A stretch of 64,000 nt of DNA from Melampsora larici-populina 98AG31 (lineage: Eukaryota; Basidiomycota; Pucciniomycetes; Pucciniales; Melampsoraceae). The translations under genes and the position numbers were made by a program. The stretch is from the NCBI RefSeq assembly GCF_000204055.1, contig NW_006768778.1, positions 449,536 through 513,535 of the forward strand, given 5' to 3'. This document shows positions 53,607 through 64,000 of this stretch, piece by piece; position 1 is the stretch's first letter, and every line of letters begins with the position of its first letter. A model generated the notes under the pieces. The model did not search any database. It had not been told where the DNA came from and worked only from the letters and a program-made list of their open reading frames with translations.

Positions 53607-55013
53607 ATGGGTCAACCACCAAAGTCAAGCTCACAAGCTCCCAAGCCCCAAGCCAAATGGACCGAAGCTCAAACACGCACCTTGCTCGACTCACTCCTAG
53701 ACTTGAGTCACGACAATGATAGATCCGACAACAACTTTCCGCCAACGGTTTGGGGAAAAGCTGTCAAAGAGTTGAACGATACACATGAAATTGACCGTGA
53801 CGTCGCACAAGCAAAGAATCACTACGGTACAGTAAGCACTTTCACTTCATTCTTTCTATTTGACTTTTCATAGTGACTCGTCACTGTACATCATCTGATT
53901 GATGTTCATCCTTCCATACAGCTCAAGCGACACTACGGTCTCATGCGTGATCTTAAGGAAGGTTCGGGATTAGGCTGGAGTGAAGAAAAACAGAATGTTA
54001 TAGGAGATGAAGACTTCTGGATTGGTTGGATCCACATAGGTCATTCAACTTACCTCTATGCTCTGATTCATTCTCACTTACATTTGAATATGTCACAGGG
54101 ACATAAAGGATCACAGATCTTCAAGGACCATGGATTTCCTTACTTCACAGCCATGAATTTCCTTCTTGGTTCAACTCCGGTTGCTGGTGCTAATCGAACG
54201 GGCACCAGTACCCAGAAGCGAAAACGCAAATATTCCCTTACAGCCTCAGAGGAGGCACTCGACAACTCTGACGTAGAAGAGCCTATCGAGAAAGGTGAGA
54301 AAGAAGAAAATAAAGTAGTTGAAAAAGGGGATAAAGGAAAAAAAAAGTAATCGAGCTGGCAGGTACATGTATTTCTTTCATTCTAATCATTAAAATCCCA
54401 ATCTTTTGTTCAACTATCTTGTTTCTATCCCATTAAAGGCAACTCTTCCAATGCAGACGATGCACTCCCACCACCACCACCACCACTAGCACGTAGACCT
54501 ACCGATCCTCCAATCCTGTTGAAGTCATCAGCTCGAGAAAAGACAGTCCCTGCAGATCCGAAGAAGCCATTCACTTTGGCTGCTACCATCCCCAAACCCA
54601 CCAACTCATCCTCTTCCAAGCCGAGTGGGTCTTATAAGCCACCAGTCAACCTTGCAAACTCACTCAAGCAAGTTACCAAGAATTCAGCCCTCAAGGCTCA
54701 AGCACTGTTCGAAAAAGAAAATCAAAAGGATGCTCGAGCTGACGCTCGAGCTGATGCGCTTGTTGACGCAGCTCGAATCAAGAGAGAAGCTCTCCACCCT
54801 CCACCTCCTCAACGATATCAACCTCAGGCTATGGCTCGCTTCAAAGAGCACAGTCAAGAGAAATTCCCAGCTGTCTCCGATCGTATGGCTGCAGCAAAGA
54901 TCTTAAGAAACGAAGAGAATGCCGAATTATTTTTAGAATTAGAAGACGATCTTTGTTTTACATACTTGCAAGAGACAATTGATGAAGAGAAGAAGAAAGG
55001 TCAAAATCAATGA
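53607..55013 (+). CDS. Myb/SANT-like DNA-binding partner protein of the Harbinger element
   Basis: Harbinger elements need a second, Myb-like protein that carries the transposase to the nucleus and to its ends. Start ATG 53607 (MGQPPKSSSQ). Exon 53607-53831 has KWTEAQTRTLLDSLLDLSHD and ends at KNHYGT. Exon 2 from 53922 continues LKRHYGLMRDLKEGSGLGWS and DEDFWIGWIH, then GSQIFKDHGFPYF: the Myb/SANT-like domain common in fungi. A basic stretch (TQKRKRKYSL) and an acidic one follow. Two problems appear: an apparent 59-nt GT-AG intron (54040-54098) would break phase unless retained, and the frame ends in an A9 tract at 54347, after which GNSSNADDALPPPP continues in another phase to 55013. The C-terminal part (ALFEKENQKDARADARADAL and onwards) is helical and charged. 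Confidence 0.75.
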
Positions 55014-55252
55014 GATCTATCAAAATCGAATTTATCATTACAAATTTATCTTTACAAAAGGTTTTCATTACAAAATACAATTTTTCTTAAATGCTATTGT
55101 GTTTTAACTACTACTGTGTTTGAACTGCTATTGTTATTAACTGCTATTCTACATTGTTAAAACTATTGTACATTCTTAAAGTTATGATCTCTTATTCCTT
55201 GTCCGAGTTTGAAATAAATATGTTTTTCAGTGCCCAATGAACTTGAGTTTGC

Positions 55253-56554
55253 CTAAATGCGATGTGGATGTAATTGATAATCATCCCACATTTCCCGAGC
55301 TAAGATATCACGGTCTTCAGTAGCATTAGCCCGCTCCTCAGCTGTCGGTGCACGGTAAGCAACTACTTGAGCTTCATCCCAAGTAAGTTGTCTTGCCCTT
55401 TCTTGTTGATCATACTCATCGAAGAAGATATCCTCGCCACTTTGTCGAATGATATTGTGAAGTACAGCTAGAGCAACAACCAGTGCACCCTGTCTTTCGA
55501 TAGGGAATCTTCTCATATGTACAAGTGTATTAAATCGAATCTTCCATACTCCAAATAGCCTTTTGATTACATTACGCAAACCCAAATGCCGTAGGTTGAA
55601 GAGCTCTTTGTAGTCTCGAGGACGGCGTCCACCAATACCCCACTGCTTGAGATGATAGCGGGTGGCTCGATATGGGGCCAAGAACCCATCTTGGTTGGTG
55701 AATCCGGCATCAGCAAGATAGTATCGGCCTATGTGTGGAATTGATCATTAGAAAGCTTCTAATGATCAATTTTGCGTGATAGTGAACTTACCGGGTGGAA
55801 CAAGGAAGCGGCCATCCCTTCGTGCTACCTCAAGGACACGGCTATCGTGGGCTCGTCCTTCAAATCCTGCAAGGATGAATGTAAAATTGCCTTCGAAATC
55901 GCAGCCAGCAAGAACATTTTGGCTGAAGGTGCCTTTATGGTTACGGTAAGGCGCCTGTTCAGCCTCAGGAAGGATTGCTTGGATGTGAGTTCCATCGATG
56001 GCTCCAACACAGCCTCGAAACCACGGAAAGGTCACTCGAGATCCGCTGATTGCCTCTGGAACGGGAGCTCCTGGGTGTGGTTGTTTGATCAATCGATCCT
56101 CTAGATCCTTGAGAGACAACAATACTTTGTTGTAATACCTTGAGATAGTATCGCCTGAATGTTGGAATCGTTCTCCGGCAAGACGATTGGTGCCAGCGTG
56201 TCCAACAAGGAATAAGAATATCATAACCTGTTCGGTGCAACTGAGGTGGATTGAATCTTCGAGATATGGTTCAAGATGTCTCATCAGGCCTTTAAAGGCC
56301 ACCTTGGTCATTCTACACACTTCTCGGAAGCGGACTGGGCTTCCTTCATAGACCTCTCTTGCATACATAGCCCCAGTAAGCGCTGAAGTTCGGCAGGGAA
56401 CCTTTGGACGGTTTGCTAGCTCGATTCGGTCTTGAGCAGCACCAGTGAGTAAGGCGAGGACTTCATCATCACTGTCAGATGATGAAGCTGAAGATGAGGA
56501 TGAGGATGAAGACCATTGGTCTTCATCGGAAGAATTATCATTGTTGTCTGACAT
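55253..56554 (-). CDS. HARBI1-type transposase (DDE superfamily endonuclease 4), catalytic Glu replaced
   Basis: Exons 55792-56554 and 55253-55728 give 1239 nt (412 aa). Acidic Ser-rich start, then a helix-turn-helix region (LSCTEQVMIFLFLVGHAGTN, RFQHSGDTISRYYNKVLLSL). Catalytic motifs: GCVGAIDGTHI (Asp187), FEGRAHDSRVL (Asp237), RYYLADAGF (Asp261). The block ELFNLRHLGLRNVIK is where the family reads NVIERxFG. Here residue 310 is Lys (AAA) instead of Glu (GAA), a single G-to-A transition, so this copy is probably inactive in cleavage. The rest is intact with no stops, which suggests it may still be trans-complemented or recently disabled. Confidence 0.9.
55739..55771. repeat. 33-bp near-perfect palindrome inside the transposase intron
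   Basis: ATTGATCATTAGA, 5-nt centre AAGCT, TCTAATGATCAAT: 14 bp of perfect arm counting the outer A/T pair. It occupies most of the 63-nt intron (55729-55791). It may have arisen by a foldback insertion, or act in splicing or in transposase binding. Confidence 0.8.
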
Positions 56555-56963
56555 GATTTTAGGATTACGGTCAAGAAGATTGGTGATGGATCAAGTTCAG
56601 CAATGAAGTTGATCAAATTCAATCAACTTCATTGCCGAACACTTTTTGCATTATAAGGTACATTTAATAAAGAAACGTGAAAAAGAGAAAAAAAACGATT
56701 TATCACTTTTTGCGGTAACAAAACGCACAGCAACTTGACGTGCCTTAATGCGTTAAACTGGAGCCGAACGTAACCTTAGTCTTCAGTTCAGTTGCAAACT
56801 TCATTTCTTTTCGGTGACTTTTTGAATTCGATAATTAATAATTAGTAGAGGCTTTTCCGCTTAGCTTTGATCTCACAATTTTTTTTACTGATGTGTTTCC
56901 TTCTTTTAAAATAACGTCGCTAGTCATCATTGTAGTGCTTGAATATTCTATACGCTCTTCTTT

Positions 56964-57280
56964 AGGTGCTTTCAAACTAGGAAAAAGTCGAAATGTTCAC
57001 CAGAAAAATCGTCAACTGTGTAATTACAATACATGTGATACAAGACTGTAGTGCAATCATAGTTTTTCATTACATGCTTTTTTGCTCCTTCAAAATTGTG
57101 AAGCCCTACGAGGGAGGAGGAGGGAGGCCCTGGGAGGCCCCCTCCAAATACAAAGTTGAACTTTGTGATTGCACTACAGCGATGTATCACATGTATTGTA
57201 ATTACACAGTTGCGAAATAGTTACACAGTTCACATTTTTTCTTGTGAACATTTCGACTTTTTCCTAGTTTGAAAGCACCT
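56964..57280. mobile_element. Long-TIR MITE, 317 bp
   Basis: The left arm AGGTGCTTTCAAACTAGGAA...GTTCAC (37 bp) is exactly inverted at the right end. A second inner arm of about 50 bp (CAACTGTGTAATTACAATAC and onwards) is also inverted. TTT stands on both sides, a possible 3-bp target duplication. The centre (57107-57150) is a purine-rich AGGGAGGAGGAGGGAGG / GGCCCCCTCC stretch. The two short frames mapped here are products of the inverted repeat and not genes. A 3-bp duplication would suit Harbinger-related mobilisation. Confidence 0.88.
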
Positions 57281-57365
57281 TTTGTAGCGTAAAAGACAAA
57301 ATACCAAGATGTAAGAAGACACCGAGAGTCAGACCAACGTGTAAACCGGCTTTCATTTTACCTAA

Positions 57366-57603
57366 TTAGAATTTGCTCAAAGATTCGCTTCTTCCATATT
57401 TCATGCATAGCTGATCTCTAGAAACCGGGGCTCGTACATAGACTTTTTCTCCATAAACTTTGTAGTTTGATGAACAGATCAGAAAGACTTCCTTGATATC
57501 TTGACAATACCACGGTGAACCATTTGATAGAACCTTCATACCAAACACATCATCACGTGTTTTGAAAAACTGCGTGGCTATGAGGAGTCATTTTACAAAC
57601 AAG
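57366..57603 (-). CDS. Probable coding exon of an unidentified small protein (partial)
   Basis: A minus frame preceded by a possible acceptor (CACGCAG, just above 57572) reads FFKTRDDVFGMKVLSNGSPW, then YCQDIKEVFLICSSNYKVYG and EKVYVRAPVSRDQLCMKYG, and ends LSKF-stop at 57366. Composition and codon use look like real protein: three Cys, balanced charge, no low complexity. No family is recognised. No upstream exon with a signal peptide was found in 57604-57800, so it may be a truncated gene next to the MITE. Confidence 0.38.
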
Positions 57604-57792
57604 ACTTTCTCATTGTGGAGATTTTTTTTGTGGTGCGTAATTATTCGAAGCTGTTGGGGAGTGCTCAACGTGTATTATAAACTACGTTATGAGTCACTCT
57701 TTTTTCATTGTGTACCTTTGAATTTTCTATCCATCTTTTTTATCAGGAAGTCAAATGTGTACTTCGTTCGAGTGGCCATTGTAAGTCACCCA

Positions 57793-57832
57793 GGGTGCTG
57801 TGAGGTGCTGTGAGGTGCTGTGAGGTGCTGTG
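57793..57832. repeat. Minisatellite, 10-bp unit x4
   Basis: GGTGCTGTGA repeated about four times (GTGCTGTGAG phase), ending in GCCGCTGTG. Confidence 0.85.
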
Positions 57833-57839
57833 CCGCTGT

Positions 57840-60800
57840 GATGAGGGAAAAGAGGGGAAAAGGAAACTTAAGAAGCTCCCACGCAGTCGTCTGTTGCTCG
57901 CGACAGGCTGAGATAAATTTTGAACCCAATTTTTTGAGACAAGATTTAAGGCAAAGGGCACTGCAGCAAATTCCTCGGGGAAAAAATATGATGTTGCAGT
58001 CAATTCAGAAAAGCTTGTCACAAATTCCCCACCAATTTGCTGGAATTTTGAGGGCAACTTTGGTCAAGCTTTTACAATTATGGCCAAAAGAGCAGGGCAC
58101 AAAGTTTCTCGTTTCTCTTTAGACCACCCTGGAATCTTTGGCAGTAAAAGGTGTAGAAGGAATTCAAAGACGTCTTCTGCAAACAGCTCAAGAAGCCCCT
58201 CTTCTGACGCGGCCACATCTGCTCTCCAAGAGGGGCTTGAGACTAATACCCCATCTTTGGCCTGAGTTTTTAAGCAATTTTGCTGGAATTCCTTTTCCAA
58301 GGGCTCTAAACATCATGAAACCTTGCAATAAATTTGGCAGAGCTTCTTCAAGCTCTTTTGCTTTTCCACATATTTTTTAGTCTGTCACCACTCTTAGATC
58401 ATAAAGAAATTTGAGAAATACAGATAATCTAAACTTAATAATGAGGTCATGGAAAGGCTTTAACAAGCACATGTTTAGGCAACATCCCAGCCAAGGCTAA
58501 TAGCCAAGGAGTAATAAATCCTTAACATTAGATGCCACATTTTTTAAGTAAACAGGAATTGAATATAACACAAAATTAAAGAATCTAAAATTGGCTGCTT
58601 CTTTATCTTGTTTTTTTGTACAAAAAAGCATAAACAACCCTGAGATGAAATGAGATTTATTCAATAAAATATATTAACTTATAACTGAAGATATAAATCA
58701 AAACATAACCCAGGGAAAGATGGGTGGGAGGGACAAAGAATTGTAGTGAAGAAGATGAAGTAACTTTAAGGACACGGATATTTTTGACAAAAGTGAACCT
58801 AACATCTTCTGATGAGGATAGCAAGGATAAGCTTGTGCTCAACCTCTTACTGATCACTCATGATTTTTCACCTTCTGGGAATCTTTGACCTTGGTGATGC
58901 ATCCTATGCCAACAGTAATGGTATTCTAACAGGCTTTTGCTACCACCTCCAAGAGTGGTATTGAGGTCAAACTGCACCACAAAACCATCAAGCACTCTTC
59001 AATTTTTGCTATTCTCAACTGAGAATGAGTATCAAGCAATACTTTGGTGTCTGAAAGATTTGATTCATCATTCTAGTCTTAATACAAAGCTTGCCAATAT
59101 TTGACAAGGAAGTCCTGTAGTGTCACTTGCTTTTATTCACAACCTCATCATGTGAGGTACAAATGATCAGTTCTTCAAAGTATTCAATGAAGAACAATGT
59201 GAGCAAGATGGTGCATGGGTCTGTTAAGCTCAAGATGATTCTGGCCCTGTGGTCAGGAATGTCCAAGGTGCTGCAAATGTGTTCAGAGATGATATTTCAA
59301 TAAGGATGTGGGCTCATTACCAAGCTCACAGAAATCATCACTGATTTGAATATAGTAAGTCAGCTTTCTTAACAAATTCTCTTGTTCTCAGCATGCTGAC
59401 TATTATTGTTTTTAGCTATGATGTGATGATTCAATTCCCTTTACACTTCTGAAATTCACCATCAGAGGCTTACCAATCCAATAAGATCATTGATGTGATG
59501 TATGTAATATGATCTTTTGATCATTCTTTGTTTGATGATATGATTAATTTATTCAGTAACAGGTGATGTTTTCCCAATTACTAAGCTTTTGTATTTCAGA
59601 TTTGGGTTATATCACTGTGTTTGATCATTCTAAAAACAAAATTAAGTTTATCTGGTGTTGAATCAATGTATCTTAATAAGCATCTATGATTGTGCTGTGT
59701 TAGAAATGGTTTTGACATTTCAAAAATTTAGACCTTTCATAACCCATGTTTTAGCCCCATACAGACACTGAATAACCCATAATTCAACCTCAGTAACTGG
59801 ATCACACATTCTCTTTTCACTGGATCAATCCCAATTATTCTTTAATTCACCAATTTGTAGCTCACATCTCTTCATATTAAATCTTGTCATGAATATTACT
59901 GATAACTAATAATCAACTTTTCTTTTTTCATTCAACCAATAATGTATTTTTAAACCTTCTTGACTTCTTTTTTTGGCTGGTCTACTTTCTCTTTTCATTC
60001 ACATCTGATCATCATCAACTTGTAATAATTATTAAACTTGGCTTTCTATATTGATTTTCTTTTTCTTTTCTTTCTACTTGGATCATTGAAACTAAAACTT
60101 GACATTAAAACTAAGATGTATGGTCAAAGTGATGTAAAAGTTGTTTTTTGTGCTTTTAAAGTGAAAGATAATAACAAAATCAAATCTAAAGTCTTGATTG
60201 GTGCAGTCATTGGCTCACCAAAGTGTGGGACTGAGCGTATGCCAATCATCCTGGCAGACCATCTTGCTCTTCCATGTGTTGTTACTTTGATAATCTCAGT
60301 GCTAACCAACACAGGCCACAACAGCCACTTTACTGCAAGCCATCAATCATTTTGTCCCATTATCCGACTGCGGCCATCAGTATTCCTACCTCTGAAACAC
60401 ATTGGCCAACAATCCTCACAACAACATATCATGAACCACCCAGCCCTTTCAGACCCCTCCAGAAAAAAAAAGGTTCAAACCTATGAAACACCAATCCTTT
60501 GGCTCAAAACACTACCTAACTCATACAGTGAAAAGTGTGTTAGTGCTGTGGAATTCTAAAGGGGTGGTGATTGGTGTTGCGTGTTTTGCCAGCAGTAGGG
60601 GGATTCTTCTACAAAGATTTTCTTTGTTTTGTCACATTGTTGCAAGTGCTTGGGGAAGTGAGGGTGTCAGACAGTCTGTGAGCATGTGTGTCATTGAACA
60701 AAGTTGTGCTGAAATCATAACAACATGAGATTAAGATGTGTAATGAGATGATCAATGAATTTCACAGTTTGAAGCTCTTCTTAACAGAATGATCACTTTG

Positions 60801-61761
60801 TACTTCTTTTTGAGAAAAGAAAATCTGAAGTTTAGAGAAGTACATTAAATTATTATGAACTGATGATGATTCAAAAGTAGAAAAAAGTTTGCTTAGTTTG
60901 ATTTTTTTTGGTCAATTTATTTTTTGATTCTTGACCTGAATAATAAGTATACGAAATAAATCACAATTACAGGGTTTTTGCAAAAGAAAGTGACTCTTGA
61001 TTCTCTCCAATATTTCAGTCAGGTAACTTTAGGTATACTTGTACAAAAACTTTTCAAGCCAGTATTTTCTTCTTGAAAAAATATCCCTCAGTCTCAGAGA
61101 TTGGGTATCAACTACTCATCTAAGGCTCAAGAGAAAAGTTACAAGTACTATCTGCTATTGAAGAGCCAACCTTTGGGGAGCTTTTTAGGCAAGACTATGT
61201 CAAAAACAATCTTAAGATATCTGATCTAAGCTGATAAATGAAACTGAGTAAGATCAAGACCAGGTATAATAAAAAGTTTAGGAAATATATATAAAAAACC
61301 TCTCTCAAGGTAAGATTTCAGCTAATGGAAGTTCATATAAGATTTTAATCTTCAACTCAATATGATACACAACCATTCACATTATTTGTGAAGAAAATTC
61401 AATGAAGAAAACTATGATTGTATTTTTGATTTTTGATTTCCAAGAATGTTAACAAAAACCAACAAGAATCAATTATAGATCATCATCAAATTTGGTGCAA
61501 GAATCATAATCTTAAGGTATCATTTGAACTTCTTTTCCATCAGTTTTATAAAGAATTTGTTCTTCATTAATATTATATAACTTTTTAATTAAAATACTTT
61601 TTAAAAAGAAAAACTCATCAAACCAAACATAAAATAAAAACAAATCATTCAAGATCATCATCATACATAAAACTCGTCATCAACTTTAACTTTTTTCTTT
61701 TGACATAATTACCAACTTAAACCATCCACAATCAAACAACATCATCATTATTATTATTTCA
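57840..61761. other. Long stretch without recognised gene
   Basis: 57840-58380 has mirrored frames on both strands and the word TTTGCTGGAATT twice (58036 and 58279), suggesting decayed repeat DNA. 58400-60000 is AT-rich with only short frames. 60038-60559 is an open frame of 173 codons without motif and of mixed composition. 61550-61761 is the AT-rich 3' flank of the gene on the minus strand. Confidence 0.45.
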
Positions 61762-64000
61762 TTACCAAGCATCAGATTCTGATATATTCCAACTATTTAA
61801 ATTTGGATGACTAATCATCTCAGAACTAATTGATTGATCCTCTTGATGATTGATTAAATCACTTTCACAACTACTGTTACTTAATAAATATTCTCCATTT
61901 CTTGAACCATCATCTTCGAAACAATCTAAATTAATCATATTCTTCAAATGATCTTTTAACTGAATCCAAAGGAGAAAAAAAACATCAGTAATAAAGAAAA
62001 GAAGAAGATGCAAAAAGTAAAAATACTAAACTGTTTTCAATCTAACAAATTCATAAGAACCAAATCTACCCAAACCATTCTTTTCTCCCCATTCATTTTC
62101 ATCTTCATTAACCTTATCATCTTCTTCATTTTCATGATCTTCATCAACCTGAATCTCTTTTAACAACCCTTCATAAACTTTCATTTCTCCTAATAATTTA
62201 AATGATTTAACAATTTTCTTTTGATCTATTTGTAAATTAGTTGATTTAAACTTAAAAAAAACAAAAGCAAAAGTCATCATCAGTCAAACTTGAAGGAAAG
62301 AAGGATTTTAAGAATGACAAAATGACTTACTAGGGATTTCCATTGATTGAATAATGTTTGGTAATAACTTGGAAAAAGGTTTAAAGTTTCTAAAAAGACG
62401 TTTAGATTTAATACACAAAGATCCAAAAACAGCTTACAAACCTTTTCTTGATCCTATTCAAATCCCCCACAAGCACCAAAAAAAATCAAAACAAGATCAA
62501 TCAAAAAGAAACAATTCAAATATGAATATGAAAAGAACAGACAAACCTTTGTGGAATGAATCAAAAGATTAAACAGATTGGAGATTTCATCTTTATGATT
62601 CATTAACAAACTCATATCAAAAGCTGAACTAAGAATTACTAATCGAATCAAAACAAACCAATCATCTTCATCTTCATCTTCTTCATGCTTTTGAATTGAA
62701 TTTTGAATTAAACCAAATAAACCATCAAATTGAAATAAATCTTGGATCGGAATCAATAAAATCAATGAAGAAATCAAATTAGTTGTAGGGACTTGAAGTT
62801 GTGAAAAAGTTTTTAAAATTTTTAGTTTGGTTGATTCGGTTGAGTTTACAGATTGAATCAAGATTTGAAAAGAGTCCTGTAATAAATTGATTGAAAAATT
62901 TGTTGAAAATAAATGGTTTAAAGTTTGGATTAAGATCAGAAAGTTATGATGAACCAAATCACGGCTCTCTAATGTCTGTTCAGTCAAAACAGATTTTTTT
63001 GATTAATATTTTATTCAACACAGGGGAATGGAAAAGAAACAGTTATAGAAATTATGTTTACCATGATTAAATCATTGAAAGAATCCATAAGTCTTTCTTT
63101 AAGAGTTTCATTCAATTCAATGGTCCAAGTTTTAATTATCAAATCACAAAACTTTTCCACAGACCCATTCATCTACATAGAAAAATTCAGATCACATTAT
63201 AAATCAACAAGATCAATTTTAAATCAAAATTCAAAGAAAAAAACTCACAAGTGATAAATTAGAACAAATCAATGTCTTAAGAAAGGTATAAGCCTCTAAA
63301 TCATACTTTAACTGTTCAGAGAGACATTCCAAAACATTACTCCAATCAATAACCACACCCTCTTCTCCAATTACCAATTCATCCAAAGTTGATAATTGGG
63401 TTAGATAAGAAGGATTCATAATATATAGTTGAATTAAAATCCATTCTGCTTGAGATCGAAATAAATTGGAAACTTGATGGTTTTGTATAATTTTTCTCAT
63501 CTATTCAAATATTAAAAAAACATATTAATAATTTATTTTGGAAAAGAAATCAAAGAAAAAAATCACACTTAACTGTAAAAGCCAAATTATCTATTACACA
63601 TTCTTCAATATTACTAAGAAAAACAAAATTTCAAGGTCATGAGTTATTTTTTTTTGGATTCTAGGGTTCTTTAAAAAAACTAAAAAAAAAACTCAACTGA
63701 TCATTAATAGATTGTAGAATTGGAACAAATAAGTTATTGAATTGATTGTTTAAAATTAATTCTAAATTGATAGTCGATTCAACATGTTGTTTGATGCTTC
63801 CAATCCATAATCCAAAAGTATATACTTTGATACTTAATTGATGTTGAGTTTCTATCAAAAAAAACAAAATCATAAAATAAGATTAGATCCTTAAAAAATG
63901 CAAAACCAAGATGAGAAACTAGAACATACCTGATGAAAGATTTTGAATTAAAAGTAAAAATGAAAATTGATGAATTCTTGAAAAATATTCAAATAAACTT
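61762..64000 (-). CDS. Unidentified multi-exon gene, 3' part (runs off the right edge)
   Basis: A chain of minus-strand coding blocks with introns. From the edge inward: about 63690-63860 (TFGLWIGSIKQHVESTINLE), 63245-63500 (NLFRSQAEWILIQLYIMNPS, DWSNVLECLSEQLKYDLEAY, FLKTLICSNLSL), about 63062-63175 (VEKFCDLIIKTWTIELNETL), 62568-62980 (LVHHNFLILIQTLNHLFSTN and an acidic KHEEDEDEDD loop), about 62338-62385, 62032-62250 (KSFKLLGEMKVYEGLLKEIQ) and 61762-61959 ending ISESDAW. The joins 62032/61959 and into 62250 keep phase; others are unresolved. The protein is Leu/Ile-rich and helical, like an ARM/HEAT-type scaffold, with acidic loops. I do not recognise the family. The start lies beyond the window. 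Confidence 0.65.

Larger units (their letters stand above)
48001..56775 (-). mobile_element. PIF/Harbinger DNA transposon carrying a nested DIRS-like retrotransposon
   Basis: The left end GGTTACGTTCGGCT (48001-48014) is exactly inverted at the right end (AGCCGAACGTAACC, 56762-56775). TTA flanks both sides (47998-48000 and 56776-56778), the typical 3-bp target duplication of PIF/Harbinger. It encodes the two proteins of this superfamily: a HARBI1-type DDE nuclease (55253-56554, minus) and a Myb/SANT-like DNA-binding protein (53607-55013, plus). The 5 kb from about 48.3 to 53.3 kb belong to a different, tyrosine-recombinase retrotransposon inserted inside. Subterminal TTAATGTAC/TTAATGCAC words recur near the left tip. 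Confidence 0.9.

Noticed and set aside
56972..57220. Two near-identical frames on opposite strands (MYHMYCNYTV motif)
   Set aside because: Product of the inverted repeat of the MITE.
60038..60559. Plus frame of 173 codons
   Set aside because: No motif and changing composition along its length; flanked by decayed DNA, so chance opening is likely.
1..64000. CRISPR arrays, operons, bacterial promoters and ribosome-binding sites
   Set aside because: The window is eukaryotic with spliced genes; the tandem repeats found have only two to four units and no spacer pattern.

Overview
The window looks like nuclear DNA of a basidiomycete fungus, most probably a rust (Pucciniales; Melampsora-like is a guess). 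The reasons are AT-rich intergenic DNA, many GT-AG introns of about 60-110 nt, a B-type cyclin, Tms1, PI31, Mag1 and nitrilase genes of fungal type, Kre9/Knh1-like Ser/Thr-rich wall proteins, and a heavy load of nested transposons. All gene models were spliced by eye. Exon borders are given where both reading phase and splice signals agree.

Layout. 0.4-2.2 kb: Tms1/Serinc gene (-). 2.6-2.9 kb: a tandem duplication and a pogo-like MITE. 3.3-4.2 kb and 15.2-16.1 kb: two paralogous GPI-type Kre9-like genes (+), the first frameshifted. They are separated by a decayed Ty1/copia element (-). Inserted in that element is a 6.4-kb Mutator-like (MULE) transposon at 7406-13839, with a 9-bp target duplication and 40-bp inverted repeats. 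Its transposase has an N-terminal GCM-type zinc domain, a MULE DDE core, and a C-terminal domain that reads like a C19 (USP-type) cysteine peptidase. 18.0-19.5 kb: a basic, low-complexity, probably nuclear protein. 20.5-21.9 kb: an AlkA/Mag1-type DNA glycosylase. 23.3 kb: intron-containing tRNA-Asn(GUU). 23.8-25.1 kb: a WW-domain protein. 26.5-27.7 kb (PI31) and 28.0-29.6 kb (nitrilase) are divergent and share a 269-bp promoter.

30.3-40.1 kb is repeat-rich: a foldback MITE, a Tc1/mariner-like relic, and a Ty3/gypsy chromovirus. The chromovirus has a short 5' LTR, a self-priming signal like that of Tf1, a gag gene, a well-formed -1 frameshift signal (slippery heptamer plus hairpin), and a long pol ending in a chromodomain. 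One TGA interrupts its protease, and its 3' LTR falls in or next to a 462-N gap. 42.1-44.2 kb: mitotic B-type cyclin (-).

48001-56775 is a PIF/Harbinger transposon (TTA target duplication, 14-bp inverted repeats) with a Myb/SANT-like partner gene and a HARBI1-type transposase whose third catalytic residue is Lys. Nested in it is a tyrosine-recombinase (DIRS/Ngaro-like) retrotransposon with an intron-containing gag-RT/RNase H gene that overlaps the recombinase gene by ATGA. A 317-bp long-TIR MITE follows at 57 kb. The last 2.2 kb hold the 3' part of an unidentified multi-exon gene that runs off the right edge.

The host genes are unrelated single-copy housekeeping genes apart from the Kre9-like pair. 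The strongest candidates for something new are the transposase-peptidase fusion of the MULE, the gag-pol control signals of the chromovirus, and the DIRS-in-Harbinger composite.
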